From Mycobacterium sp. 1245805.9 (GTDB taxonomy: Bacteria; Actinomycetota; Actinomycetes; Mycobacteriales; Mycobacteriaceae): a stretch of DNA of 64,000 nt. This document shows positions 57,404-64,000 of this stretch, piece after piece. Each line of letters begins with the position of its first letter. The first letter of the stretch is position 1. The translations under genes were made by a program, and so were the position numbers. The stretch is from NCBI RefSeq assembly GCF_001672915.1, contig NZ_LZKR01000218.1, positions 1 to 64,000 on the forward strand, given 5' to 3'. Under the pieces are notes generated by a model, which made no database searches, was not told the origin of the DNA, and was given only the letters and a program-made list of their open reading frames with translations.

Positions 57404-57958
57404 ATGGCTGACAGACGGTCCCTGGACGCAAGCGACCAACACACCCGCGAAAGATTCCAGGTCGCTTCGGCTCGTCTCGATCGCCCAGAATGGGCTATTC
57501 CCTATCGTGTCGTGGTGCTCGGCGCCTCAGCCAAGGACGTCGTGCAGGCCGCGGGTGGGCTCATATTTGACCGGATCCGGTCGGGTTGGGAGGCCGTTGC
57601 CATGCTTCCCGACTCCTCCGATGAGCGGCCATTGCGAATATTGGGCGCCAAAGCAATTCGGGCCGACGGCGAGGATGCACAGCAGGTAATGACCGAGGTT
57701 CCCCATGCGCTTGTGGTGTCGGCTGACCTGCTATGTGAGAACACCTCAATTGGACAATGGATACACAACTCGCTGAATCCCAGCTTGACGGCACTGTCGG
57801 TCTGGGACCTCAGTACTGTGCGGCAACCAAACGTCGCGGCCCTCACCAAGCACCGCCTGAGTTCGGCGGCCAGAATATTCAAGACGGCGGCGCTTCGGGC
57901 CGCATCGGTGCCAGTCGAACGTTGTGCGCACACAGAGATATTCCGCAACGGCCGATAG
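57404..57958 (+). CDS. Hypothetical protein
   Basis: A 184-aa protein that I do not recognise. It is soluble, with VVVLGASAKDVVQAAGGLIFD near residue 36, RIRSGWEAVAMLPDSSD near 58 and HALVVSADLL near 100, suggesting an alpha/beta fold. No signal peptide or membrane segment is seen. ATG 57404 follows GGAAGGAA, so it is likely a real gene. It is divergent from the Rieske operon over 153 bp and convergent with the dehydrogenase gene. Its codon use is somewhat less GC-biased than that of its neighbours. Confidence 0.65.
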   Translation: MADRRSLDASDQHTRERFQVASARLDRPEWAIPYRVVVLGASAKDVVQAAGGLIFDRIRSGWEAVAMLPDSSDERPLRILGAKAIRADGEDAQQVMTEVPHALVVSADLLCENTSIGQWIHNSLNPSLTALSVWDLSTVRQPNVAALTKHRLSSAARIFKTAALRAASVPVERCAHTEIFRNGR

Positions 57959-57974
57959 TTCGGCTAGGCCGGGC

Positions 57975-58871
57975 TCACCCTCGGGCCTTCGCTTTGAGCA
58001 CCACGCCCGCGGCATCCTCGATCGGCTTGATCACCGACGTGAAGTCACAGGCGGGGCCGTACTCGTCGATGACGGTGTCCCATACCCTTCCTACCTCTGC
58101 AGCGACCGTAGTCGACAGCCCCAGATCTTGCGCCCCTTCGAGATAGAGGTGGATGTCTTTGACCATCAACCCGGTGGCAAAGCCATAGTCGAAGGTGCGC
58201 GGCAGCACGGCGCGCGGGAATTTGTCTCGGCTGGCGCTCGTCGCCCCGGAACCGGCGTTGAGAACGTCAATCATCACGCCGGCGTCGAGGCCTGATTTGA
58301 CGCCCATCACCAAGACCTCCGCCGTGGCGGCCAACGCGGTCGCTGAAAGCAAGTTGTTGGCGAGCTTCATCGTTTGCGCTGAGCCTGGCTTGTCACCGAT
58401 GTAGAACACCTTGCCCAACGTCTCGAAAATTGGCTTCAATAACTCGAATTCGACCGTGGGACACGAAACCATGACGGCAAGCGTTCCTCGTTCTGCTCCG
58501 CCGACTCCTCCGCTGACCGGACTATCAATCGCGACGATGCCACTTTCGGCCAACAAGCAATGAATTCGAACGGCCGTCGCGCTTCCGACCGTCGAAAGAT
58601 CGATAAACCTCTTGACGCGTCGGCCCCCGACGATGCCGCCCCGCCCGGTCGCAACATTGAGAGAGGCCTGCAGCGAGGGCAAGCTGGCCATCACGGTTTC
58701 GGCGTGATCGGCGACCTCTTTCGGGGAGGACGCGGCTTGGGCGCCGTGTGTGATCAGTCTGTCGAGGGCATCGGGTTGGGTGTCGTAGGCCACGATGCGG
58801 TGTCCGGCGTCGATGAGGCGGCGTGCGATGGGAAACCCCATGTTGCCCAGTCCGATGAATCCGATATCCAT
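57975..58871 (-). CDS. 3-Hydroxyisobutyrate dehydrogenase-family (beta-hydroxyacid) oxidoreductase
   Basis: A 298-aa protein with the NAD(P) loop IGFIGLGNMGFPIARRL at the N-terminus, substrate-binding IDSPVSGGVGGAERGTL near residue 117, and the catalytic Lys in TMKLANNLLSATAL near 168. It oxidises a beta-hydroxy acid or a relative. ATG 58871 is the natural start; a longer frame extends into the CMD gene. It is the last gene of the seven-gene oxidative operon. Confidence 0.9.
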   Translation of the reverse strand: MDIGFIGLGNMGFPIARRLIDAGHRIVAYDTQPDALDRLITHGAQAASSPKEVADHAETVMASLPSLQASLNVATGRGGIVGGRRVKRFIDLSTVGSATAVRIHCLLAESGIVAIDSPVSGGVGGAERGTLAVMVSCPTVEFELLKPIFETLGKVFYIGDKPGSAQTMKLANNLLSATALAATAEVLVMGVKSGLDAGVMIDVLNAGSGATSASRDKFPRAVLPRTFDYGFATGLMVKDIHLYLEGAQDLGLSTTVAAEVGRVWDTVIDEYGPACDFTSVIKPIEDAAGVVLKAKARG

Positions 58872-58881
58872 GGTGGGCGCC

Positions 58882-59262
58882 CTAGCTTTGAGCGGGGTTG
58901 GCCAGTGTTCCACCGGCGATGCGGAATGCGTCGACCGCCGCTGGTATTCCGGCATAGATCCCCACCTGCAGCAGGATCTCGCGGATCTCCTCTGGTGTCA
59001 CTCCGTTGGTCTGGGCGCCGCGGATATGGATGCGTAACTCGTGTGGGCGGTTGAGGACGGAGAGCATGGCGATGTTGAGCATGCTGCGGATCTTGGGTGA
59101 GAGTCCGTCGCGTCCCCACACTGCCCCCCAGCAGTATTCGGTGACGAGGTTCTGTAGGGGTTGGGCGAAGTCATCGGCTTGCGCGAGCGCCTTCTCCACA
59201 TAGGCCTCGCCAAGCACCGCCTTTCGAATCTGCAGCCCGGTGTCATAAGTTGCCTTGTCCAC
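58882..59262 (-). CDS. Carboxymuconolactone decarboxylase family protein 2
   Basis: A 126-aa CMD protein, close to gamma-carboxymuconolactone decarboxylase in size: VLGEAYVEKALAQADDFAQP, NLVTEYCWGAVWGRDGLSPKIRSML in pieces, and HIRGAQTNGVTPEEIREILLQ with the conserved His. It may decarboxylate a lactone or act on a ring-fission product. GTG 59262 has GAGGAG upstream; a longer frame to 59286 overlaps the TauD gene. Confidence 0.85.
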   Translation of the reverse strand: MDKATYDTGLQIRKAVLGEAYVEKALAQADDFAQPLQNLVTEYCWGAVWGRDGLSPKIRSMLNIAMLSVLNRPHELRIHIRGAQTNGVTPEEIREILLQVGIYAGIPAAVDAFRIAGGTLANPAQS

Positions 59263-59276
59263 GGTCGTCTCCTCAG

Positions 59277-60083
59277 CTAGCTCCACGGTTCTTCGCCGGC
59301 GATGGTGGTGCGGTGCAAGGTGCGTCGCGACGACGGGTCATACGGCAACGCGCGGTGCAAGATGCCGGTGTTGTCCCAGATGACGACGTCGCCGACCTGC
59401 CAGTCGTGGGTGTAGCAGAACCGATCCTGGGTGGTCCAGGTGAGCAAGTCGTCGAGCACTGCCGCACTCTCGGCCGGATCCAGGCCCACGATGTGGTCGG
59501 CGTTGACGCCGATCACTAGGGAGCGGCGCCCGTCTCGGCGCTTCCACACCAGCGGCGTCTCCTGGGGGGGAAGGGCGCGCCATGCGGCGAGTTCCTTCGC
59601 GCTGGGGTCGGGATTGACCAGTCGCTGTGCGGCCTCGAAGCTGTGCACGACGCGTAGGTCAGCGTACCGTTTGCGTTCTGTGTCGGGCAGGTTTTCGTAT
59701 GCGGCATAGGTATTGGCGAACTGGGTGCCGCCTCCGGTCATGGCGACGTGGCGCGCGGTGAGCATGGTGGCTTTTGCGGGCACAGCGCTGGTGGTGTCGT
59801 CGATGTGCCAGTTGAAGGTGCCCTTGAGGTATTCGGCGGCCGGGTTTTTCGAGGGGTCCAGGGTGACTTTGAAGATCTCTTGGCCGCCGGGAGCCAATAC
59901 GGTGCCCAGCCCGCGGCTGAACGCCAGCTGCTCCGTGTCATCCAGGTGCAGTCCGCGGATGAGCAGGACACCGCGCCATGTCAACGCTTCTCGGCAGCGG
60001 GCGATGACGGTCGGGTCGAGAAGGTCAAGCGCGCCGGTGACTTCGACGCCAAGCTCAGGGCTGAGCGCGACGGTGTGCATCAT
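59277..60083 (-). CDS. TauD/TfdA-family 2-oxoglutarate-dependent dioxygenase
   Basis: A 268-aa Fe(II)/2-oxoglutarate enzyme. The facial triad is His and Asp in FNWHIDDTTS (near residue 93) and His in TGILHRALPYD (near 244), with the 2-oxoglutarate-binding Arg in RRTLHRTTI (near 257). The family hydroxylates next to heteroatoms and can cleave ethers, sulfonates or sulfates. It overlaps the P450 gene by 4 bp (ATGA) and is followed 14 bp later by the CMD gene. Confidence 0.9.
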   Translation of the reverse strand: MMHTVALSPELGVEVTGALDLLDPTVIARCREALTWRGVLLIRGLHLDDTEQLAFSRGLGTVLAPGGQEIFKVTLDPSKNPAAEYLKGTFNWHIDDTTSAVPAKATMLTARHVAMTGGGTQFANTYAAYENLPDTERKRYADLRVVHSFEAAQRLVNPDPSAKELAAWRALPPQETPLVWKRRDGRRSLVIGVNADHIVGLDPAESAAVLDDLLTWTTQDRFCYTHDWQVGDVVIWDNTGILHRALPYDPSSRRTLHRTTIAGEEPWS

Positions 60084-61414
60084 GGAATGTGCCTTCCTGC
60101 CCCCTCGGGGGATGAGTCGGTCGCCTGGTTGCGGCGATGTCCCGGCGTCGTTGCAGGGGTGAATTCGATGTGCAGGCTGGTAAGCCCGCGCATGATGAAG
60201 GTGGGTTCGTAGGTGTAGCGGCGGGCACCGGGCGGTCCGTGCTGCGTTGGCCAGATCCTGATATCGGTAGTGCGGTCCAGTAGGCGTTCGAGCGTGATGC
60301 GTCCTTCGACTCGGGCCAGGGGGGCACCGGGACAGGCATGGACGCCGCGGCCGAACGCGATGTGCTCGCGCACATTTGGTCTGTCGACACGCAAGGTGTG
60401 TGGGTCGTCGAATTTGCGAGGGTCGCGGTTGGCCGCGCCGAGAATCGACATCACTACCGTGCCCGCTGGCACATCACGACCACCAAGCTCGGTGTGGCAC
60501 TTGGCGAGTCGAAAGTCGCTTTTGACGGGGCTTTCCAGACGCAGTGTCTCTTCGATGAAGCTCGGGATCAGGCTTCGGTCGGCGCGCAGGCGTTGTTGCA
60601 ATGCCGGGTCTTCGGCGAGAAATCGCACGGCGGCGGTGAGCAGTTTGGCGGTGGTTTCCTGCCCGGCGCCGAATAGAAAGGTGGCCAGTCGAACCACCTC
60701 GATCGCCTCGGGGGTGCTGCCGTCGGGGTAGGTCGCGCCGGCCAGGCCGGACAGGACGTCGTCGCGGGGATTGCGACGCCGGTCGTCGACGTATTCGGTG
60801 AACTTGCGCTCGAGGTACGTCAGCGGGTTGACGCTGCGCTCGTTGTCGAGATCACCGGGTCGGCCGGCCACGGTGTCAAAGACTTGACGGAACTCGGCGC
60901 GGTCTTCCTCGGGTACGCCGAGCAGGTCCGCGATGACCAGCAGTGAGAAGGGTTTGGCGTAATCGCGCAGGAATTCGGACTTTCCGGTGGTGATGAACTT
61001 GTCCAGCTCGCTGTCGGCCAGTGGCCACATGAAGTCTTCGTTCTCTTTGAGCCGGCGCGGGGTGAGTAGGCGGCTCAGCAGTGCGCGGGCACGGGTGTGC
61101 GCGGGGGGATCCATGGTGACCATGTGTTCGGCCATCGGGAACACGTCGCGGTGTGCCTCGATCTGGGGCGTGATGTTGTCGCCGTCGATGTCGAAAGGCA
61201 GCGGGAACAGCGGACCCGATACCGAGATGCAGGAGGAGAAGGACTCGGCGTCGCGGGATAGCTCGACGGCTTCGTCGTAGCCGGTTACTGCGAGCACGCC
61301 GTGGTGGGGCTCGCGCGTGATCGGGCACTGCGCGCGCAGGTGATCGAAGTAGGGGTAGGGGTCGGTGATCAGCGATCTGTCGGTGAAAAAGTCGATCGCG
61401 TCGAAGTCGGTCAT
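60080..61414 (-). CDS. Cytochrome P450 (seven-gene operon)
   Basis: A 444-aa P450: GAGQETT in the I-helix, ETLRLESP carrying ExxR, and FGRGVHACPGAPLAR with the heme cysteine. The C-terminal ~25 residues (TPGHRRNQATDSSPEGAG) are an unusual polar tail. There is no ferredoxin gene next to it, unlike the other two P450s in the window; it may use one of theirs. It lies between aldehyde dehydrogenase and TauD genes, so it probably hydroxylates the same substrate class. Confidence 0.92.
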   Translation of the reverse strand: MTDFDAIDFFTDRSLITDPYPYFDHLRAQCPITREPHHGVLAVTGYDEAVELSRDAESFSSCISVSGPLFPLPFDIDGDNITPQIEAHRDVFPMAEHMVTMDPPAHTRARALLSRLLTPRRLKENEDFMWPLADSELDKFITTGKSEFLRDYAKPFSLLVIADLLGVPEEDRAEFRQVFDTVAGRPGDLDNERSVNPLTYLERKFTEYVDDRRRNPRDDVLSGLAGATYPDGSTPEAIEVVRLATFLFGAGQETTAKLLTAAVRFLAEDPALQQRLRADRSLIPSFIEETLRLESPVKSDFRLAKCHTELGGRDVPAGTVVMSILGAANRDPRKFDDPHTLRVDRPNVREHIAFGRGVHACPGAPLARVEGRITLERLLDRTTDIRIWPTQHGPPGARRYTYEPTFIMRGLTSLHIEFTPATTPGHRRNQATDSSPEGAGRHIP

Positions 61415-61432
61415 CAGTTGGTCTCTCTGTGT

Positions 61433-62857
61433 TTACAGTTGCACGACAACGGTTTTGGTGGCGGTGTAGGCGTCGAGTGCCTCGTGGCCCTTTTCGCGGC
61501 CGTATCCGGATTTTTTGAACCCACCGAAGGGCAGCTCGACTCCCCCGCCCGCGCCGTAGGTGTTGACATAGACCTGGCCGGCCCGGATTCTGGCGGCAAG
61601 GCGATGGGCCCGCGAGAGCTCCGAGGTCCACACTGCGCCCAGCAGCCCGTAATCGGTGCCGTTGGCCAGGCTGATCGCTTCGTCTTCGTCGGCGAATGTG
61701 TTGACGGTCAGGACTGGTCCGAAGATCTCCTCCTGGGCGAGAACCGATGCCGGATCGACGTTGTCGATGACGGTCGGCGAGAAATAAGCGCCATCAGCCA
61801 AAGCGGCCGCGTCGGGCACATACCCGCCGCAGATGAGTTCCCCTCGGGTGTTCTCGGCGAGCAGCGAGGCGACGCGCTGTTGTTGCTTGCGCGAGATCAG
61901 TGGGCCGAGTTCCTTGTCGTGCAGACCCGGGCCGATGGTGACGCGGTCGAACCGTTGGCGCACCATGTCGAGCAGCTGGTCGTGGATCGACTCGTGTACC
62001 AGCAGCCGCGAACCGGCCGAGCAGGTCTGCCCGGCGTTCTGCAGGATCGCTTTGGCGATGAATTCGGTGGCGCGCGCGAAGTCAGCGTCGGGAAACACGA
62101 TCTGGGCCGACTTTCCGCCCAGTTCTAGGATGGTGGGCGCCACCCGTTCGGCGGCGGCGTGGGCCACGGCCGAACCCACCTCGGCAGAACCGACGAAACC
62201 GATATGGTCGATCCCGGAATGGACCGCTAAGGCGGCACCGGCTTCGGCGCCAAGGCCGGTGACGACGTTGAATACGCCAGCCGGCAGACCGGCTGTGATC
62301 GCGATCACAGCGAATTCCACTGCAGTGCGTGGTGTTTCGTCGGCAGGTTTGGCTACTGTCGCGTTGCCGACCGCGATCGCCGGGGCAATCGCCCGCGCGA
62401 GCAGTTGCATGGGGTAGTTCCAGGCGAGGATGTGGCCCGTCACGCCCAGCGGCTCGCGGCGGGTGTAGACGTGCAGGTCCGAGGTGAGCGGGATGCTGTT
62501 GCCGTAGTAGCTGTCGATCGCGTGCCCGTAAAACCGGAAATACCGTGCTGCGACGGCGGCATCGGTGCGGGCCTGGCTTAACGGCTTTCCGGTGTCCTGG
62601 CTTTCCAGCACCGCGAGTCGCTCTTGATCGGCATCGATCAGATCGGCCAGCTTGATCAGCACCTGGGCCCGCTCGGCCGGTGCTGTGAGTGACCACGCGC
62701 TCGACGCGCGTCGGGCGGCGCTGACAGCGCGATCCACCTCGTCGCCGCTACCGCGGCTCACCGGACCCAGCGAGCGGCCCGTCGAGGGGTCAATGTTGTC
62801 GTAGACGTCTTGGGCCGCCAGCGGCCGGCCGTCGATGAATGAGGCGGTGGTCGTCAT
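61433..62857 (-). CDS. NAD(P)-dependent aldehyde dehydrogenase
   Basis: A 474-aa ALDH: LAWNYPMQLLARAIAPAIA near residue 145, Glu in ILELGGKSAQIVF near 248, Cys in QNAGQTCSAGSRLLV near 282, and EEIFGPVLTVNTF near 380. All catalytic motifs are present. It oxidises an aldehyde produced by the oxidative enzymes of the operon. ATG 62857 is used; a TTG two codons upstream is also in frame. It is 18 bp before the P450 gene and 25 bp after the SDR gene. Confidence 0.93.
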   Translation of the reverse strand: MTTTASFIDGRPLAAQDVYDNIDPSTGRSLGPVSRGSGDEVDRAVSAARRASSAWSLTAPAERAQVLIKLADLIDADQERLAVLESQDTGKPLSQARTDAAVAARYFRFYGHAIDSYYGNSIPLTSDLHVYTRREPLGVTGHILAWNYPMQLLARAIAPAIAVGNATVAKPADETPRTAVEFAVIAITAGLPAGVFNVVTGLGAEAGAALAVHSGIDHIGFVGSAEVGSAVAHAAAERVAPTILELGGKSAQIVFPDADFARATEFIAKAILQNAGQTCSAGSRLLVHESIHDQLLDMVRQRFDRVTIGPGLHDKELGPLISRKQQQRVASLLAENTRGELICGGYVPDAAALADGAYFSPTVIDNVDPASVLAQEEIFGPVLTVNTFADEDEAISLANGTDYGLLGAVWTSELSRAHRLAARIRAGQVYVNTYGAGGGVELPFGGFKKSGYGREKGHEALDAYTATKTVVVQL

Positions 62858-62882
62858 CGTCAAATTCCAGGTGCAGCGCCGA

Positions 62883-63641
62883 TTATGTGTTTCTGCCGCC
62901 GTTGACGCCTATGATCTGGCCGGTGATGTAGCCGGCTTCCTCGGACACCAGGAAGGCGCAGGCCGCGGCGATGTCTTCGGGTCGTCCGGCGCGGCGCACC
63001 GGGGTTTTTTCCGCGTGATGTTCCACCGTGTCGCCGAGATTGCCTTCGGCTTCGTTACGCCGTGTCATCGGGGTGTCAATGAAGCCAGGGGGAATGGTGT
63101 TGACCGTGATGCCCTTGGGGCCGAACTCGAGCGCCAGCGATTTCGTCAATCCGACGACGCCGGACTTGGAGGCGACGTAGTGGGCCATAAAGGGTTGTCC
63201 GCCATGGGTGCTCGAGGAGGAGATGTTGACGATGCGGCCCCATCCGGTGGCGATCATGTCCGGCAACACGATCTGGCAGCAGTGGAACGTCCCGGTGAGG
63301 TTCACCGCGAGCAGGCGGTCCCACTTTTCCGGGGTGATCTTCAGGAACGGTTGAAAACCCTCCATGCCGGCGTTGTTGATCAGAACCGTGATCGGGCCAA
63401 ATGCCTGGCGGACCAGGTCGGCTGCGTCCTGGATCCGTCCCCGATCGGAGACGTCAACCTGCACAGCCATCGCCGTACCACCCTCGGCGATAATTTTCGT
63501 GGCCGCGTCGTCGGCGGCTGCGATGTCAAGGTCGAAGATCGCGACTTTGGCGCCGTCGCGGGCCAAACGCCGGGCAATGCCCAGCCCGATGCCCGACGCG
63601 CCGCCGGTGACGATCGCGATCTTGTCCACCGATTCAGTCAT
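62883..63641 (-). CDS. Short-chain dehydrogenase/reductase
   Basis: A 252-aa classical SDR: TGGASGIGLGIARRL (TGxxxGxG) near residue 12, NNAGMEGF near 90, Ser in NISSSSTHGG near 140, YVASK with the catalytic Tyr and Lys near 157, and a C-terminal GQIIGVNGG. It interconverts an alcohol and a ketone with NAD(P)H. ATG 63641 overlaps the aldo/keto reductase stop; the longer frame upstream is that gene in another frame. Confidence 0.93.
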   Translation of the reverse strand: MTESVDKIAIVTGGASGIGLGIARRLARDGAKVAIFDLDIAAADDAATKIIAEGGTAMAVQVDVSDRGRIQDAADLVRQAFGPITVLINNAGMEGFQPFLKITPEKWDRLLAVNLTGTFHCCQIVLPDMIATGWGRIVNISSSSTHGGQPFMAHYVASKSGVVGLTKSLALEFGPKGITVNTIPPGFIDTPMTRRNEAEGNLGDTVEHHAEKTPVRRAGRPEDIAAACAFLVSEEAGYITGQIIGVNGGRNT

Positions 63642-64000
63642 CCTTGCCTCGCTTGAGGAACCACTGCTCGAAGGTGTCGATGAACGCGCCGGGATATTCG
63701 CCCTCGACCGCCGTTGCCCGGTCCAGCTCGACCAGCGTGTCCACGGGAATCGACACCTTGAGTGATCCAAGGTTGTCGTCGAGTTGCTCCAGGGTGCGTG
63801 CACCGACAATGATCGACGCCACGGGCCGGGTGCGCTGCCACGCGAGTGCCAATTGTGCAGGAGTGCAACCGAGTTCAGCAGCCGCCTTCTGAACGACGGT
63901 GACAATCTCAAAGCCGCGATCATTCTTGTGAAATGCGTCGAAGGGCACCTCGTGTTGTGCCAGTCGGGTGTTTTCGGTGGTGTCGCCGGGTTTGACCTTG
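63634..64000 (-). CDS. Aldo/keto reductase, C-terminal part; runs off the right edge
   Basis: About 121 codons of the C-terminal end of an AKR: AAAELGCTPAQLALAWQRTRP, VASIIVGARTLEQLDDNLGSL and a short tail ending WFLKRGKDD. These are the typical cofactor-binding and C-terminal helices of NADPH-dependent aldo/keto reductases. The barrel core and active site lie outside the window. It overlaps the SDR gene by 8 bp and is so far the first known gene of the seven-gene operon. Confidence 0.85.
   Translation of the reverse strand, partial: KVKPGDTTENTRLAQHEVPFDAFHKNDRGFEIVTVVQKAAAELGCTPAQLALAWQRTRPVASIIVGARTLEQLDDNLGSLKVSIPVDTLVELDRATAVEGEYPGAFIDTFEQWFLKRGKDD

Overview
The window is high-GC actinobacterial DNA from a non-tuberculous, environmental-type Mycobacterium. 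The evidence is two complete yrbE/mce operons with Mce-associated tails, DUF732, CAP and MmpS-like secreted proteins, an LLM-class F420-type oxidoreductase behind a perfect KstR box, a mycobacterial TIGR00027-type methyltransferase, and a cobF fragment. No IS element, phage gene, rRNA, tRNA or CRISPR array was seen.

Layout. 1-6.7 kb: end of cobF, an AurF-like diiron oxygenase coupled to a flavoprotein/DUF4873 gene, a STAS-HATPase regulator, a 60-bp tandem repeat, the KstR-box oxidoreductase, an atypical crotonase and a methyltransferase. 7-13.7 kb: an IclR-controlled ring-cleavage module (FAD hydroxylase, extradiol dioxygenase, FAH-type hydrolase, ferredoxin, P450) with a class II aldolase. 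13.7-25.2 kb: mce operon 1 (yrbEA, yrbEB, mceA-F, two Mas proteins, then CAP and DUF732 secreted proteins), read leftward. 25.5-32 kb: GntR/FadR regulator 1, a P450-ferredoxin pair, and an HsaAB-like monooxygenase/extradiol/FAH operon. 32.2-44.8 kb: mce operon 2 with four small secreted proteins at its tail and TetR-PPOX-DUF1772 genes at its head. 44.9-54.2 kb: GntR/FadR regulator 2 diverging from an 11-gene operon (ornithine cyclodeaminase-like protein, bicupin dioxygenase, DapA-type aldolase, two zinc-ribbon cupins, SBP-like protein, dienelactone hydrolase, ferredoxin reductase, ferredoxin, CMD protein). 54.4-57.4 kb: amidohydrolase, small protein and Rieske oxygenase. 57.4-64 kb: an orphan gene and a seven-gene oxidative operon (AKR, SDR, ALDH, P450, TauD, CMD, HIBADH) that runs out of the window.

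How it fits together. The most informative signal is regulatory. A 16-bp palindrome, ATTCAnCATnnTGAAT, lies exactly 13 nt upstream of a TTGACA hexamer at four promoters: mce operon 1, the P450-ferredoxin pair, the HsaAB-like operon and the bicupin operon. At three of them a second copy sits just after the -10, so the core promoter is bracketed. The two paralogous GntR/FadR proteins are encoded beside these sites. I infer one regulon joining an Mce importer to oxidative ring-cleavage pathways for a hydrophobic, probably aromatic or polycyclic, substrate that I cannot identify. Two further small regulons are visible: an IclR palindrome (GTCCTG-N5-CAGGAC type) at three places, and a TACGGnnnCGTATnG motif at the TetR gene and in the spacer of the Rieske promoter.

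All functions come from reading motifs by eye. No alignment or database search was run.
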